Shown here: positions 53,901-62,896 of the stretch, piece by piece
How positions within the stretch are numbered: the first letter of the stretch is position 1
Layout of the letters: each line of letters opens with the position of its first letter
Source of the DNA: Allodiplogaster sudhausi
Lineage: Eukaryota; Nematoda; Chromadorea; Rhabditida; Diplogasteridae
Length of the DNA stretch: 64,000 bases
Direction: 5' to 3'
NCBI GenBank assembly: GCA_945643635.1
Contig: CALZFC010000314.1
Location: 97,501-161,500, forward strand
Program-made: the position numbers and the translations under genes
The notes under the pieces: model-generated
Seen by the model: only the letters and a program-made list of their open reading frames with translations
What the model was told of the DNA's origin: nothing
The model's database searches: none

Positions 53901-55728
53901 CCTGAGGTTTAGTCACAGAAACAATGAGATTGAATTGACGGGAGCACCTCTTCGAACATCCATGTATGCTTACTTTCCTCGATTTATCAAAGGCCTTCGC
54001 GCTTATCAGTGATTTTAAGGAGAACCCAAGAGTTCACTGATAAGGAATATCCTGAGGTTTAGTCACAGAAACAATGAGATTGAATTGACGGGAGCACCTC
54101 TTCGAACATCCATGTATGCTTACTTTCCTCAATTTATCAAAGGCCTTCGCGCTTATCAGTGATTTTAAGGAGAACCCAAGAGTTCGCTGATAAGGAATAT
54201 CCTGAGGTTTAGTCACAGAAATAATGGCATTGAATTGACGGGAGCACCTCTTAGAACAGCCATGTATGCTTACTTTCCTCGATCGATCTCTTTCTTTTTC
54301 TCTCTCTCTCTTCTCTGTTTCTCTCTCCCTCTGTGAGCAGAAGAGCCAATTCTTGACGCTTCGAATATTGAGCGGTGGCATAAAGGGTATAGAATAACGA
54401 TAAAAATTGGCTCGCCGCGCCAAAAAATGGCGTTATTCTCTACCCTTTTTGCCGCAGCTCTTCATTCGCTGAGCCAACAATTGGCAAGCGAGTGTTTCGA
54501 TGTCGCATTCAGATTTTGTTGGATACAAGTGGGATCTCTTCGAACAGCCATGTATGTTTACTTTCCTCGATTTCTCAAAGGCCTTCGCGCTTATCAGTGA
54601 TTTTAAGGAGAACCCAAGAGTTCACTGATAAGGAATATCCTGAGGTATAGTCACAGAAACAATGGCATTGAATTGACGGGAGCACCTCTTCGAACAGCCA
54701 TGTATGCTTACTTTCCTCGATTTATCATAGGCCTTCGCGCTTATCAGTGATTTTAAGGAGAACCCAAGAGTTAACTGATAAGGAATATCCTGAGGTTTAG
54801 TCACAGAAACAATGGCATTGAATTGACGGGAGCACCTCTTCGAACAGCCATGTATGTTTACTTTCCTCGATTTCTCAAAGGCCTTCGCGCTTATCAGTGA
54901 TTTTAAGGAGAACCCAAGAGTTCACTGATAAGGAATATCCTGAGGTATAGTCACAGAAAAAATGGCATTGAATTGACGGGAGCACCTCTTCGAACAGCCA
55001 TGTATGCTTACTTTCCTCGATTTATCAAAGGCCTACGCGCTTATCAGTGATTTTAAGGAGAACCCAAGAGTTCACTGATAAGGAATATCCTGAGGCTTAG
55101 TCACAGAAACAATGACATTGAAATGACGGGAGCACCTCTTCGAACAGCCATGTATGCTTACTTTCCTCGATTTATCAAAGGCCTTCGCGCTTATCAGTGA
55201 TTTTAAGGAGAACCCAAGAGTTCACTGATAAGGAATATCCTGAGGTATAGTCACAGAAACAATGGCATTGAATTGACGGGAGCACCTCTTCAAACAGCCA
55301 TGTATGCTTACTTTCCTCAATTTATCAAAGGCCTTCGCGCTTATCAGTGATTTTAAGGAGAACCCAAGAGTTCACTGATAAGGAATATCCTGAGGTTTAG
55401 TCACAGAAATAATGGCATTGAATTGACGGGAGCACCTCTTAGAACAGCCATGTATGCTTACTTTCCTCGATCGATCTCTTTCTTTTTCTCTCTCTCTCTT
55501 CTCTGTTTCTCTCTCCCTCTGTGAGCAGAAGAGCCAATTCTTGGCGCTTCGAATATTGAGCGGTGGCATAAAGGGTATAGAATAACGCCAAAAATTGGAT
55601 CGCCGCGCCAAAAAATGGCGTTATTCTCTATCCTTTTTGCCCCAGCTCTTCATTCGCTGAGCCAACAATTGGCAAGCGAGTGTTTCGATGTCGCACTCAG
55701 ATTTTGTTGGATACAAGTGGGATCTCTT

Positions 55729-55758
55729 ATGCTTCTATCTGAACTCTCCCACTCTCCC

Positions 55759-55789
<31 letters not shown>

Positions 55790-56368
55790 TTCTTTCTCTC
55801 TCTCTCTCTCACTCTCTCTTTCTCACTCTCTCTCTCGCTATCTTACTCTCTCTCTCTCTCCCTCTTTCCCTCTCACTCTGGCTCTGTCTCTTTTTCTGTC
55901 TGTCTCTCTCTCTCTCTGTATGTCTGTGATTGAATGTCTGTCTCCTACATTTCGCTTCTGTGCACATCCAGAGACAAAAAAAACAGACCCCGCGTCCATA
56001 CGGATGTGGAGAAAGGAAATAGGGGTATGTGCAAATTAAGAGACAAATTACAGACACCGCGTTTACATGGAAGAATAAAATACATTTTGACGGTGAAATC
56101 CTATGGCGTTACACAGTTGAATTTGTTTCATTGTCGCACACAGAATTTGTTGGATAATAGAGGCATCTCTTATACTTATACATTCGACATCTCCCTCTGC
56201 CTCTCTCTGTCTTTGTCTTGTTCTATTTCTTTCTCTCTTTCTCTCTCCCTCTCTCTAACTCTCTTTGTCTATTCCCGAATTGTCGTTGGGCACTTTGCCG
56301 AAATCTCCGATGCGCATCGATCGCCTAATTCAATGTAGTAAACTTCAATTCATTCCAGCAGCACTTTA
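55729..56368. repeat. Right end of repeat element copy 2
   Basis: Directly after GGATCTCTT the sequence continues ATGCTTCTATCTGAACTCTCC, then a CT tract, then the unique body matching 7973-8415, and ends CATTCCAGCAGCACTT at about 56367. With 8700-9031 it forms one element interrupted by the satellite. Within the body, TTTCATTGTCGCACACAGAATTTG... (near 56127) is a diverged repeat of the module GTTTCGATGTCGCACTCAG that precedes the array. Confidence 0.75.
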
Positions 56369-56930
56369 AGGTAGAACGGCCGGAAAAGTACGGTAGATTG
56401 TCGGCAAAACCAACGGTAAAGTTAGAGGTAAAACTTACCGTAGAACGACTAGTAAAACTTACGGTAAAACGACCTGTAATTCTTATGGTAAAGCGACCGT
56501 TAAAGTTATGCAAATTTATTCAAAATGGGTTGTTCAAAATGTTCCCTTGACCTTCCCCGGAAGGTCTTTAGTAATTTCGTAAGTAATAACCATAATTTTA
56601 CCGTCTTTTTACCGTAATCTCGCAGTTCCGACATCTTCGAATCTTCTTCTATCTATTTCTTTCTCTCTTGCTCTCTCTCGTTCTCTTTCTATGTTTTGAA
56701 TTATTCGACATTTTGAAATATACTTGCTCACTTTCTACTCATATAGAATTCACGCTTTATGATGGTGCTGGAGAAGGTTGTCCATGCTGGAAAGTATATT
56801 AATATATAAAATGAATGGAACTTAATAGTGCAAAAAGTTGTTGGTTACTCCATCACGACCTACCACGCCTCCCATGCAGCGAACTGATCATATGTAGTAC
56901 CTGAAGGTGCAGAAACGAGTGTACTCGGCG
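56369..56930. repeat. 24-bp degenerate tandem repeat and flanking AT-rich DNA
   Basis: From about 56404 to 56515, units of 24 bp of the form GTAAAACTTACGGTAAAACGAC recur (starts near 56404, 56428, 56452, 56476, 56500). Short ACCGT/ACGGT motifs also recur near 56605-56630. The rest of the stretch has no recognisable gene. A minus-strand frame across the repeat only reflects its length being a multiple of three. Confidence 0.65.
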
Positions 56931-57190
56931 ACGCGTATGTGTTTCACTTCCATCTTTCTCGTGCTCTCTCTCTCTCTATCTCTCTCTCTTTCTCTCTCTC
57001 CCTCGCTCTCTCTTTCTCACTCTCTTTCTCTCTCTCTTTGCCTCTCACTCTGGCTTTGTCTCTTTCTCTCTCTGTCTCTCTCTCTCTCTTTCTCACTCTC
57101 TGTTTGTACATTCCAGAATTTTTGTCGGCAACTCGATCAGAGGCCTTTCGATCGCCCTCTTTCACTACCCCTGTGCATCTCATGAGGACA
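56931..57190. repeat. Diverged CT-rich element fragment
   Basis: A CT tract is followed by a segment containing ACATTCCAGAATTTTTGTCGG and TTTCGATCGCC. This segment resembles the end of the element body (GGTTCCAGAATTGTCG...TATCGATCGCC at 8327-8380). It is probably an older, decayed copy. Confidence 0.5.
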
Positions 57191-57948
57191 CTGGCACGAT
57201 AGATCAATAAAACAATTGAGCGGTAAAAGGCGGATTATTATACATGGAATAATTGGAGCTCATGAATTGGAAATATGTATGATAGCTCAGCTCTCAGAAC
57301 TCGAATTCGGATAAACGCAAAATTCACGTTATTGAAACAGCAATTGAATTTATTTAAAAAATTATGTCAATGTAGATGTATTGTTGATTTCATAACAATC
57401 AAAAACGAAGGGTTCATGGATGGAGAAACCTAGGAAAATTAAGCCCTATAAAGAGCTTCTGAAATTATATATTTAAAAAAAATCCGACTCAGAGTTTTGA
57501 TACATTATTTTCTCTCAAAAACTAAGGGTTCATGAATGGAAATGTGAATGGTAATTCAGAACTCTGAACTAGTAGTCGTTTAAACGCAAAATATAGTTTA
57601 CAGAAACAGCACCTGATTTTATTTAAATTTTTACCAAAAAAAGTCACTGTCACTGCTTAGTAAATTCATAACTCTCAAAAACTAAGGATGAATGAATTGA
57701 GATGTAAATGATAATTCAGATCTCCGAAGTCGTACTCTGTTAAACACAAAATGCACTGTATATAAACAGATTATGAATTTATTTAATTTTTTTTCCAAAT
57801 ACTCAATGTCAAAGTTTTGATAAATTCATAACTCTCAAACTTTTTCAGAAGCAAAGCTGCAATTTGTTCCATAGTTTTAGCAATTACCCTGCTGCATAAT
57901 AATATACAAATTATCCCTAAATGTTTTTATAAAATTACCTGATGAATA
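57191..57948. repeat. AT-rich region with ~120-160-bp degenerate tandem repeats
   Basis: Related units recur with the landmarks AACTCTCAAAAACTAAGG, a variant of TTCATGAATGG, then (G/A)TTAAACGCAAAAT, then a T-rich stretch and GATAAATTCATA. Landmark positions are near 57258, 57405, 57520, 57680 and 57828. They are too diverged for a fixed period. No gene is seen. Confidence 0.5.
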
Positions 57949-57971
57949 CTCAACGTGGTATGGTCGTAAGC
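57949..57971 (-). pseudogene. 5S rRNA fragment (5' end only)
   Basis: The minus strand reads GCTTACGACCATACCACGTT and continues GAG, matching the first 23 nt of the complete 5S gene at 62779-62896. The sequence to its left is not 5S, so this marks the edge of the 5S/U2 cluster or an old break. Confidence 0.8.
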
Positions 57972-58122
57972 GAGAGAAGTGTATGTGTGTCACGTAGTCA
58001 TACTTGCGTGTATGCACGCACGTATGTATGTATGTACATGTATGTATGTGAACATGTAAATATGAATATGAAATTTTTAAAAGATCATCAAGAAGATACG
58101 AAGTATTCATAACATCAGCACA

Positions 58123-58211
58123 GGTAGTGTATTGGTAACGTTCTCGGTACCAGAACTAATACCTTTGCTGCGCGGGCGGGAGAGATCGAATCCCGGAGAT
58201 AGCACAGTTTT
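58123..58211 (+). ncRNA. Possible small Pol III transcript, copy 1 (tRNA-like promoter boxes)
   Basis: TAGTGTATTGG fits a tRNA A box. About 50 nt later, GATCGAATCC is close to a B box (GGTTCGANNCC), and a TTTT run (58208-58211) follows as a terminator. GTTCT and AGAAC can form a 5-bp stem around a 7-nt loop, but no acceptor stem is visible and the U before the would-be anticodon is G. It is therefore not a normal tRNA; it may be a tRNA-derived RNA, a SINE-like piece or chance. Confidence 0.35.
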
Positions 58212-58903
58212 GCTGAAATTTTATTCAGTTTTTAAATCATATTTCATTATTCAGGTATATTTTGTGAGTTTTCTTGAGTTCATTTGATGTCTTTTGGGTC
58301 TCCGCACCTTTTAATATTGCATTCATGATGCCTGCAGCTAATTCTCACTAGTTATCGCTCATTTTCAATATTCGCTCTAGAGATAAACTACTATTTACAG
58401 TAATCTGATTTGAGAACCGAGTTCGTACATTTGTTCGTCTACTTTTTGTGAACACTGACGACTATAATTATGTCATGTCACCACTCATTTAAAGGAGTAA
58501 TATACATTTTAAGAGTGGAAATCCGAGAATGAGCTTATCTTCTAGCGCTAATATCTCATTTTAAAGTAAGTTTCATGAAAATTTCACTAGGACATATATT
58601 GTAGAGTTTTGTTAGGGCTATCCAATGATAATAAAATTATTTATAATTTCAAACTCCTTATCACTAAAAACTTGATTCAAAATGTCTGAATCTTCGATCA
58701 ACCGATTCCGTCGTTGTCCGTCCCCCCCCCCTCTCTCTCTCACACACACACACTCTCTCACACACACTCTCTCTCTCTCTCTCAAATATTTAAAGGAGGT
58801 GGGTGGGCAAGTCATAGCACATTTTTAGCGCTCACTTTCCTTCATTTTCCCTCCTCCCACACCCTGTGAGTCGGCCCGAGCTCTGGCAAGCCATGCGAAA
58901 GTT

Positions 58904-61891
58904 CCCTCTTCATCTTCATCTTCATCTTCACCTCCCGCCTCCCCCCCTCCTCCACCTCCTCCAGCTTCTCCCCCTGCCTCCTCTCCGGCCTCTTCTCCCA
59001 GTTCTGTCTCCTCAAGGTCAACGTTGCGCCGCTCACCCGCTGCTGTTCAGCAGCAAGGTCAGCAACCGAGACTGAGAGGGCCGGCCGCGGGAGCTTCGCA
59101 GCTCCTCTGGAGCCAGCGATTTCTCGCGGTCTCTACGCCGGCGGAGCTGGAGGCCGCTCTCGAGCGGCTCGTCAAGGAGTGCAGGGAGGCTACCGGGAGC
59201 AGGCTGCCCAAGCCGCCCGGTTGCTCGTCGTCGGCAGCTCGGCCACCCCCACGCCCCCCTCTTCACCGCCTCGACGCCGCCGTCCAGCTCCAGAAGGAAT
59301 ACAGGGCCAACAGAGGCAAGGTTTTCCGGCAGCTGACCACCGGGAGTTCGGGTGCGTGTGACATTCCAGTCGCGCGCCTCGAGCCTTACTTCCGGGCGGT
59401 TCACGCTGGTACCCCTCTGCCTGTCCCTTCCTGGACCCCGGTCTCTCCCCCTTCTTCGGACGAGCCTCTGGAGGGCGTCTTCACACCCCGTGAGGTGTGG
59501 GGGCACCTCCGGCGCTGCTCTGACACGGCACCAGGGCCCGATGGACTTCGGTACTCGGCCTGGCGTGGCTTCGACGCGGGCGGTTGCATTCTGGCGGGTG
59601 TCTTTTCCGCCGTGCACCGCCTCAGCCATGTCCCAGCGCCCTGGAAGCTGTCGAGGACAGTGCTCGTCCACAAGAAGGGTGACCGGGACGACATCTCCAA
59701 CTGGCGGCCTCTCGCGCTGGGCGACACCATCTCCAAGGTCTACGCGGCTCTTCTCAACCGCCGTCTCATGTCGTGGGCCTTGGCCAATGACCGGCTGTCA
59801 GAGTGCCAAAAGGGATTTATCCCTGGGGCGCAGATGGCCGGTCTGAATGCCCTCCTCCAGATGGGGATTTCCGGCGCCAAGCGAGAGGGCCGCTCTCTGG
59901 CGGTCTCTTTCCTCGACCTCGCGAACGCGTTTGGCAGTCTCCCGCACAGCGTCATGCGTGCAGCTCTGGAGTGGCACGGCCTCGGTTCCACGTCACTCTC
60001 CCGCATCGTCTCCCTCTACGACGGCGCCTCTACAAGGGTGCGGGGAGGAGACGGCGAGACGCCGCCCATCCCGGTCGAAGCCGGCGTTCTCCAAGGATCC
60101 CCCCTCTCCCCTCTACTCTTTAATCTGGCGATCGAGCCGATTATAAGAGTAGCCTCCTCCTCTTCCACCCCCGCCTCCATCCACGGTCTTCACGTCAGCG
60201 TCCTCGCCTTCGCCGACGACCTCGCTCTCCTTTCCGACACTGCTGCCGGTCTTCAGGGCATGCTCGACGCTGTCTCTGATGCCGCCTCCGCTGCTGGTCT
60301 GGTGTTTAAGCCGGCCAAATGCGCGAGTATGCACGTTGTCAAGCGAGGCGTCCAGCTGACCCCTTTCACGGTGCAGGGCAAGCCCATGCCGGCACTGGGA
60401 AAGGGCGAAGCTTACACCCACCTTGGCGTCCCCACCGGCTACTCCCTCCACCCGTCAGCCGGGGACGCCATCGCCGACGCCAGCCGCTGTCTGAAGATCA
60501 TCGACGACTCCCTCCTCACCCCCTGGCAGAAGGCCGACTGCACGCGGACCTTCATCCTCTCCCGTCTCCCCTTCCATCTGGAGCACGGCCGCGTCCTCAA
60601 GAAGCATCTCGACGGGTTCGACAAGCAGCTCATCGCCTCGGGCAAACGGTGGCTGTCTTTGCCACAGCGCGCCTCACCCGAGGTGGTCGAGCTGCCCCCG
60701 TCGTTCGGAGGCCTGGGAATGCTCAAGTTGTCACGCCTGGCGGACATCTATGAGGTATCCCACGGCGTCCGGCTTCTGGGCAGCCAAGACGACACCGTGG
60801 CGCTCGCCTCCCACGAGGCCCTCCAGGCGGTTGCCTCGCGACGCGCTGGCCGCACGGCAAGTGCTGCGGAACTTGGCGAATACCTGGAGGGCTCCCTGGC
60901 GGCTCCGTTCGACACTCTGTCCAACGACGTCGCATCGACGTGGACAAAGCTGCGGATGGCCGTCAGGAGACTCAAGGACACCGGCATCGACATCGCCGCG
61001 AAGCCCGACTCCATCGGCCCCGCCAACGTCAACCCCTCCTTCACCGTGGATGGAGCCCTCCTCACCCCCTCCACCGCGATCCGCCTGCTCAAGGCCGCGG
61101 TTCGACGCTCCCTCTTCGCTTCCCTCCTCTCCAAGAGGGACCAGGGGAAGACCTACGACGCCTCCTTCCTTTCCCCGGCGTCTAACCACTTCCTCTTCGA
61201 CGGCCGCTACACCTCCTTCCGCGACTGGCGCTTCATCCACCGGGCTCGACTCAACGTCCTTCCGGTCAACGGCGCGCGGAGATGGGGCGACCAGACGGAC
61301 AAGCGCTGCAGGCGGTGCGGATATGCCATGGAGACCCTCCCCCACCTCCTCCAACACTGCGGCTTCCACACTCGTCTCATCCAGAAGCGCCACGATGCCA
61401 TCCTCGCTCGACTCCACCGCGCTGCCAAGCGTCCAGCCGACGGCGACATCTACATCAATCAGCCACTCCCTTCCTCTTTACATCAAGGGCCGGAGCGGCC
61501 CGATCTCGTGGTGCTAGACCACCGGGGTCGGACTGCTTCGGTCGTTGATGTCGCGATCCCGTTTCAAAACACAAAGGACTCTTTGCTGCAGATTCGGGAC
61601 GTGAAGCGGAGGAAGTACGACGTCGTCGCTCGCTCGCTCGAGGCCAAGGGGTACAAGGTCGTCTGCGACGCCTACGTCATCGGCTCGCTCGGCGCCTTCT
61701 GCCCGCTCAACGGCACGGCCACCGCCTCTCTCGGCATCTCGAGGAAGTACGCCGCGCTCATGAAGCGCCTCGCGGTCTCTGACGTCATCCGAGCGAGTCA
61801 AGAGATCTACACCGAGCACATCCGCGGTCGAGCCCTTCCCCCTCCCTCCTCCTCCTCCTCCTCCTCCTCCTCCTCCTCCTCCTCCTCCTAG
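58904..61891 (+). CDS. Retrotransposon polyprotein: RT, CCHC zinc knuckle, restriction-like endonuclease (5'-truncated)
   Basis: The frame is open from the stop at 58826 to the TAG at 61889-61891, with no in-frame ATG before the RT. Residues are numbered from the TTG at 59024. A Ser/Pro-rich region (58904-59020) precedes residue 1. RT blocks: PGPDGLRYSAW near 170, NWRPLALGD near 226, catalytic FLDLANAF with Asp298, LQGSPLSP near 356, catalytic FADD with Asp398 and Asp399, and THLGVP near 465. The knuckle is C762-x2-C765-x8-H774-x4-C779. The endonuclease has PD at 826-827, Asp842 in VVDVAIPF and a KRRKY block at 861-865, as in R2/NeSL-type proteins. The C-terminus is a Ser run from (TCC)n. In this family the protein nicks its target and primes reverse transcription there. 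The usual N-terminal zinc-finger/Myb region is missing, so activity from this copy is doubtful although the rest is intact. Confidence 0.88.
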   Translation, partial: PSSSSSSSSPPASPPPPPPPASPPASSPASSPSSVSSRSTLRRSPAAVQQQGQQPRLRGPAAGASQLLWSQRFLAVSTPAELEAALERLVKECREATGSRLPKPPGCSSSAARPPPRPPLHRLDAAVQLQKEYRANRGKVFRQLTTGSSGACDIPVARLEPYFRAVHAGTPLPVPSWTPVSPPSSDEPLEGVFTPREVWGHLRRCSDTAPGPDGLRYSAWRGFDAGGCILAGVFSAVHRLSHVPAPWKLSRTVLVHKKGDRDDISNWRPLALGDTISKVYAALLNRRLMSWALANDRLSECQKGFIPGAQMAGLNALLQMGISGAKREGRSLAVSFLDLANAFGSLPHSVMRAALEWHGLGSTSLSRIVSLYDGASTRVRGGDGETPPIPVEAGVLQGSPLSPLLFNLAIEPIIRVASSSSTPASIHGLHVSVLAFADDLALLSDTAAGLQGMLDAVSDAASAAGLVFKPAKCASMHVVKRGVQLTPFTVQGKPMPALGKGEAYTHLGVPTGYSLHPSAGDAIADASRCLKIIDDSLLTPWQKADCTRTFILSRLPFHLEHGRVLKKHLDGFDKQLIASGKRWLSLPQRASPEVVELPPSFGGLGMLKLSRLADIYEVSHGVRLLGSQDDTVALASHEALQAVASRRAGRTASAAELGEYLEGSLAAPFDTLSNDVASTWTKLRMAVRRLKDTGIDIAAKPDSIGPANVNPSFTVDGALLTPSTAIRLLKAAVRRSLFASLLSKRDQGKTYDASFLSPASNHFLFDGRYTSFRDWRFIHRARLNVLPVNGARRWGDQTDKRCRRCGYAMETLPHLLQHCGFHTRLIQKRHDAILARLHRAAKRPADGDIYINQPLPSSLHQGPERPDLVVLDHRGRTASVVDVAIPFQNTKDSLLQIRDVKRRKYDVVARSLEAKGYKVVCDAYVIGSLGAFCPLNGTATASLGISRKYAALMKRLAVSDVIRASQEIYTEHIRGRALPPPSSSSSSSSSSSSSS

Positions 61892-62363
61892 TCTAACAGC
61901 CGAAGAGGCCAAACACCAGCCTAGTCTCTCTCTCTCTTTCTCTCTCTCTCTTTCTCTATTATCACAAGGCCTTAAGCCTTTCATATTTACTCACATATTC
62001 TCATCTAATCACATTCTATCCTTACTCTTTCTAACTCTAACTCTAATTCTCTCTCTCTCTCTCTCTCTTTCTTTATGAGCCTTATGCTCCTTAAATAAAT
62101 TATTTATCTATCAGTCTCAAAAATATAGAGGTAAAGACTCTCTCTTCTTCAAAGAACAGAAGCGTGTTATGCCTATTCATTTGCTCATCATGTCACTTAA
62201 CCTTATTATTGCCTCTCGTTTACATGGTTGTTAAACAACACATCCATTGACTTATTCCCTATTACTGCTTATTATTTTACCAGTTGTTTGTGGTAACCGC
62301 CGCTTGCGGCAAACATATCTGTCACTTGAGTTGTTTTATATAATTCATGTTGATAAACACGCT
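61892..62363 (+). other. Retrotransposon 3' region
   Basis: It contains CT microsatellites (61921-61956, 62050-62073), a palindromic AAGGCCTTAAGCCTT (61967-61981) and AATAAA (62094-62099). A small hairpin GCCGC-TT-GCGGC is flanked by GTTTG...CAAAC (about 62285-62314). RTs of this class recognise structured 3' UTR RNA, so the hairpin is a candidate recognition element; that is inference. Confidence 0.5.
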
Positions 62364-62504
62364 TATCTGTTCTTATCGGCTTAATCTCCGGTAATCACAT
62401 CGAGATTAACTGATTTTTGAAACCTGGTGGGGTTGCAGGGGCTTGCTCCTCTCCCACCACGGGTCGGCCCGGTATTGCACTACCTCCGGGATCGGCCCTC
62501 CCCT
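62364..62504 (+). pseudogene. U2 snRNA 3' fragment downstream of the retrotransposon
   Basis: It matches the U2 gene at 63928 onward (TATCTGTTCTTATCGGC) and continues through the Sm site ATTTTTG (62413-62419). The 3' stem-loops III and IV follow, the latter with GGTATTGCACTACCTCCGGG. It lacks 12 nt (CGTGATCAAATG) present in the other copy, which removes one arm and the loop of stem-loop IIb. With no promoter, no nt 1-37 and a damaged IIb it is dead. A CCCC-TTCG-GGGG hairpin follows at 62500-62511. Confidence 0.85.
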
Positions 62505-62511
62505 TCGGGGG

Positions 62512-62778
62512 GAATTAATTGAATAAAACTGTTTGAATAAAGTTGTATTTAATGTTTACATTATATAAATACAGAGAATTTTCTATTTATAATACAATTT
62601 CAGAGTTTTTCAATATTTGGTCATTGTGTCATATGAGCGACATTTTTTTGTTCAGAAAATAGTTTCTACCTTCAAGAATTGTTTAAAGTTAAATAATAAT
62701 TGATATTATTAAATAGAAAGCAAGAAAATATATATTACATATTTAAAATTACAATTTTCGTAAAGAAAACAAAAATTT
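62512..62778. other. AT-rich spacer between U2 3' end and 5S
   Basis: No gene is seen. On the minus strand, a TTTTT run (62772-62776) directly after the 5S gene fits a Pol III terminator. Confidence 0.6.
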
Positions 62779-62896
62779 GCTTACAACACCCGGGATTCCC
62801 AAGCCGTCTCCGATCCAAGTACTAACCGGGCCCAACGTTGCTTAACTTGCCAGATCGGACGGGATGGCGTGTTCTCAACGTGGTATGGTCGTAAGC
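62779..62896 (-). rRNA. 5S ribosomal RNA
   Basis: The minus strand starts GCTTACGACCATACCACGTT and contains the internal promoter regions (AGTTAAGCAACGTTGGGCC, then TTAGTACTTGGATCGGAGAC). It ends GGGTGTTGTAAGC at 118 nt, the normal 5S length. The sequence is close to the Caenorhabditis 5S I recall. A T-run follows as terminator. The gene points away from the U2 gene about 1 kb to its right. Confidence 0.95.

Larger units (their letters stand above)
9032..55728. repeat. Satellite array: 150-bp monomers with interspersed 288-bp foldback units
   Basis: About 46.7 kb of uninterrupted tandem repeat. The basic 150-bp monomer (for example 9181-9330) occurs about 240 times. A 288-bp unit, made of the first ~33 bp of a monomer plus a ~255-bp insert with CT tract and foldback, occurs 37 times; the last one forms the right edge. 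A further half-copy lies at 17741. Distances between successive 288-bp units are 288 + n x 150 bp with n = 1, 3, 5, 6, 7, 8, 9, 10, 13, 15 or 18. Exceptions are a 1-nt deletion (near 36064), a 21-nt deletion in the CT tract (near 50468) and the 17741 junction. Monomers differ by a few point changes that recur in blocks, giving a higher-order structure. Minus-strand frames stay open only because 150 is a multiple of 3. Confidence 0.95.
57949..58903. repeat. 5S-U2 spacer, copy 1 (955-bp direct repeat)
   Basis: It appears identical to 62874-63828 at a constant offset of 4925 bp. It begins with the first 23 nt of a 5S rRNA gene (- strand) and includes a possible Pol III unit and CT/CA microsatellites. 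It stops 62 bp short of where U2 would start, and the retrotransposon begins at the next base. Confidence 0.9.
58904..62363 (+). mobile_element. Non-LTR retrotransposon with restriction-like endonuclease, inserted in a U2 snRNA gene (Utopia/NeSL-like)
   Basis: The element lies between U2 upstream DNA (left) and U2 sequence from about nucleotide 38 (right). It encodes RT, zinc knuckle and restriction-like endonuclease in that order. U2 targeting by an endonuclease of this type is known for the Utopia lineage, so I place it there on target and domain order, not on phylogeny. The 5' end is probably truncated: no N-terminal fingers and no ATG. Relative to the intact unit, 62 bp of U2 upstream sequence and U2 nt 1-37 are missing. 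There is no long target-site duplication. A sequence reading CTTAAATAAATTATTTATCTATC (about 62090-62112) resembles the 3' tail of many non-LTR elements. The last ~250 bp before U2 could therefore be element 3' end or a separate piece. Confidence 0.8.

Noticed and set aside
9413..55611. Dozens of 60-129-residue minus-strand open frames of nearly identical sequence
   Set aside because: They follow the 150-bp period (a multiple of 3), begin at GTG or TTG codons with no ATG, and end at a TGA inside the inverted repeat that most monomers carry. They are by-products of the satellite, not a gene family.
9032..55728. CRISPR-like array
   Set aside because: Units are contiguous 150-bp repeats with no unique spacers, and the window is eukaryotic.
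8700..56368. Helitron with defined ends
   Set aside because: The tandem-repeat-in-element layout recalls some Helitron relatives, but I see no TC...CTRR termini or helicase gene, so only a parallel is drawn.
56325..56513. Minus-strand frame with 8-residue repeats over the 24-bp repeat
   Set aside because: The repeat period is a multiple of three in low-complexity DNA, and there is no supporting gene structure.
58123..58211. tRNA-Tyr(GTA) gene
   Set aside because: The 5-bp stem with GTA in the loop is tempting, but the invariant U33 is G, there is no acceptor stem and the D arm is too short.
58866..59075. ATG-started frame overlapping the retrotransposon start
   Set aside because: It is in a different frame from the RT, short and ends at 59075. 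It only reads through spacer and Ser/Pro-rich coding DNA.
59033..61984. Other long frames on both strands across the RT gene
   Set aside because: They are shadow frames of a GC-rich coding region; the + frame ending at 61891 holds every RT and endonuclease motif.
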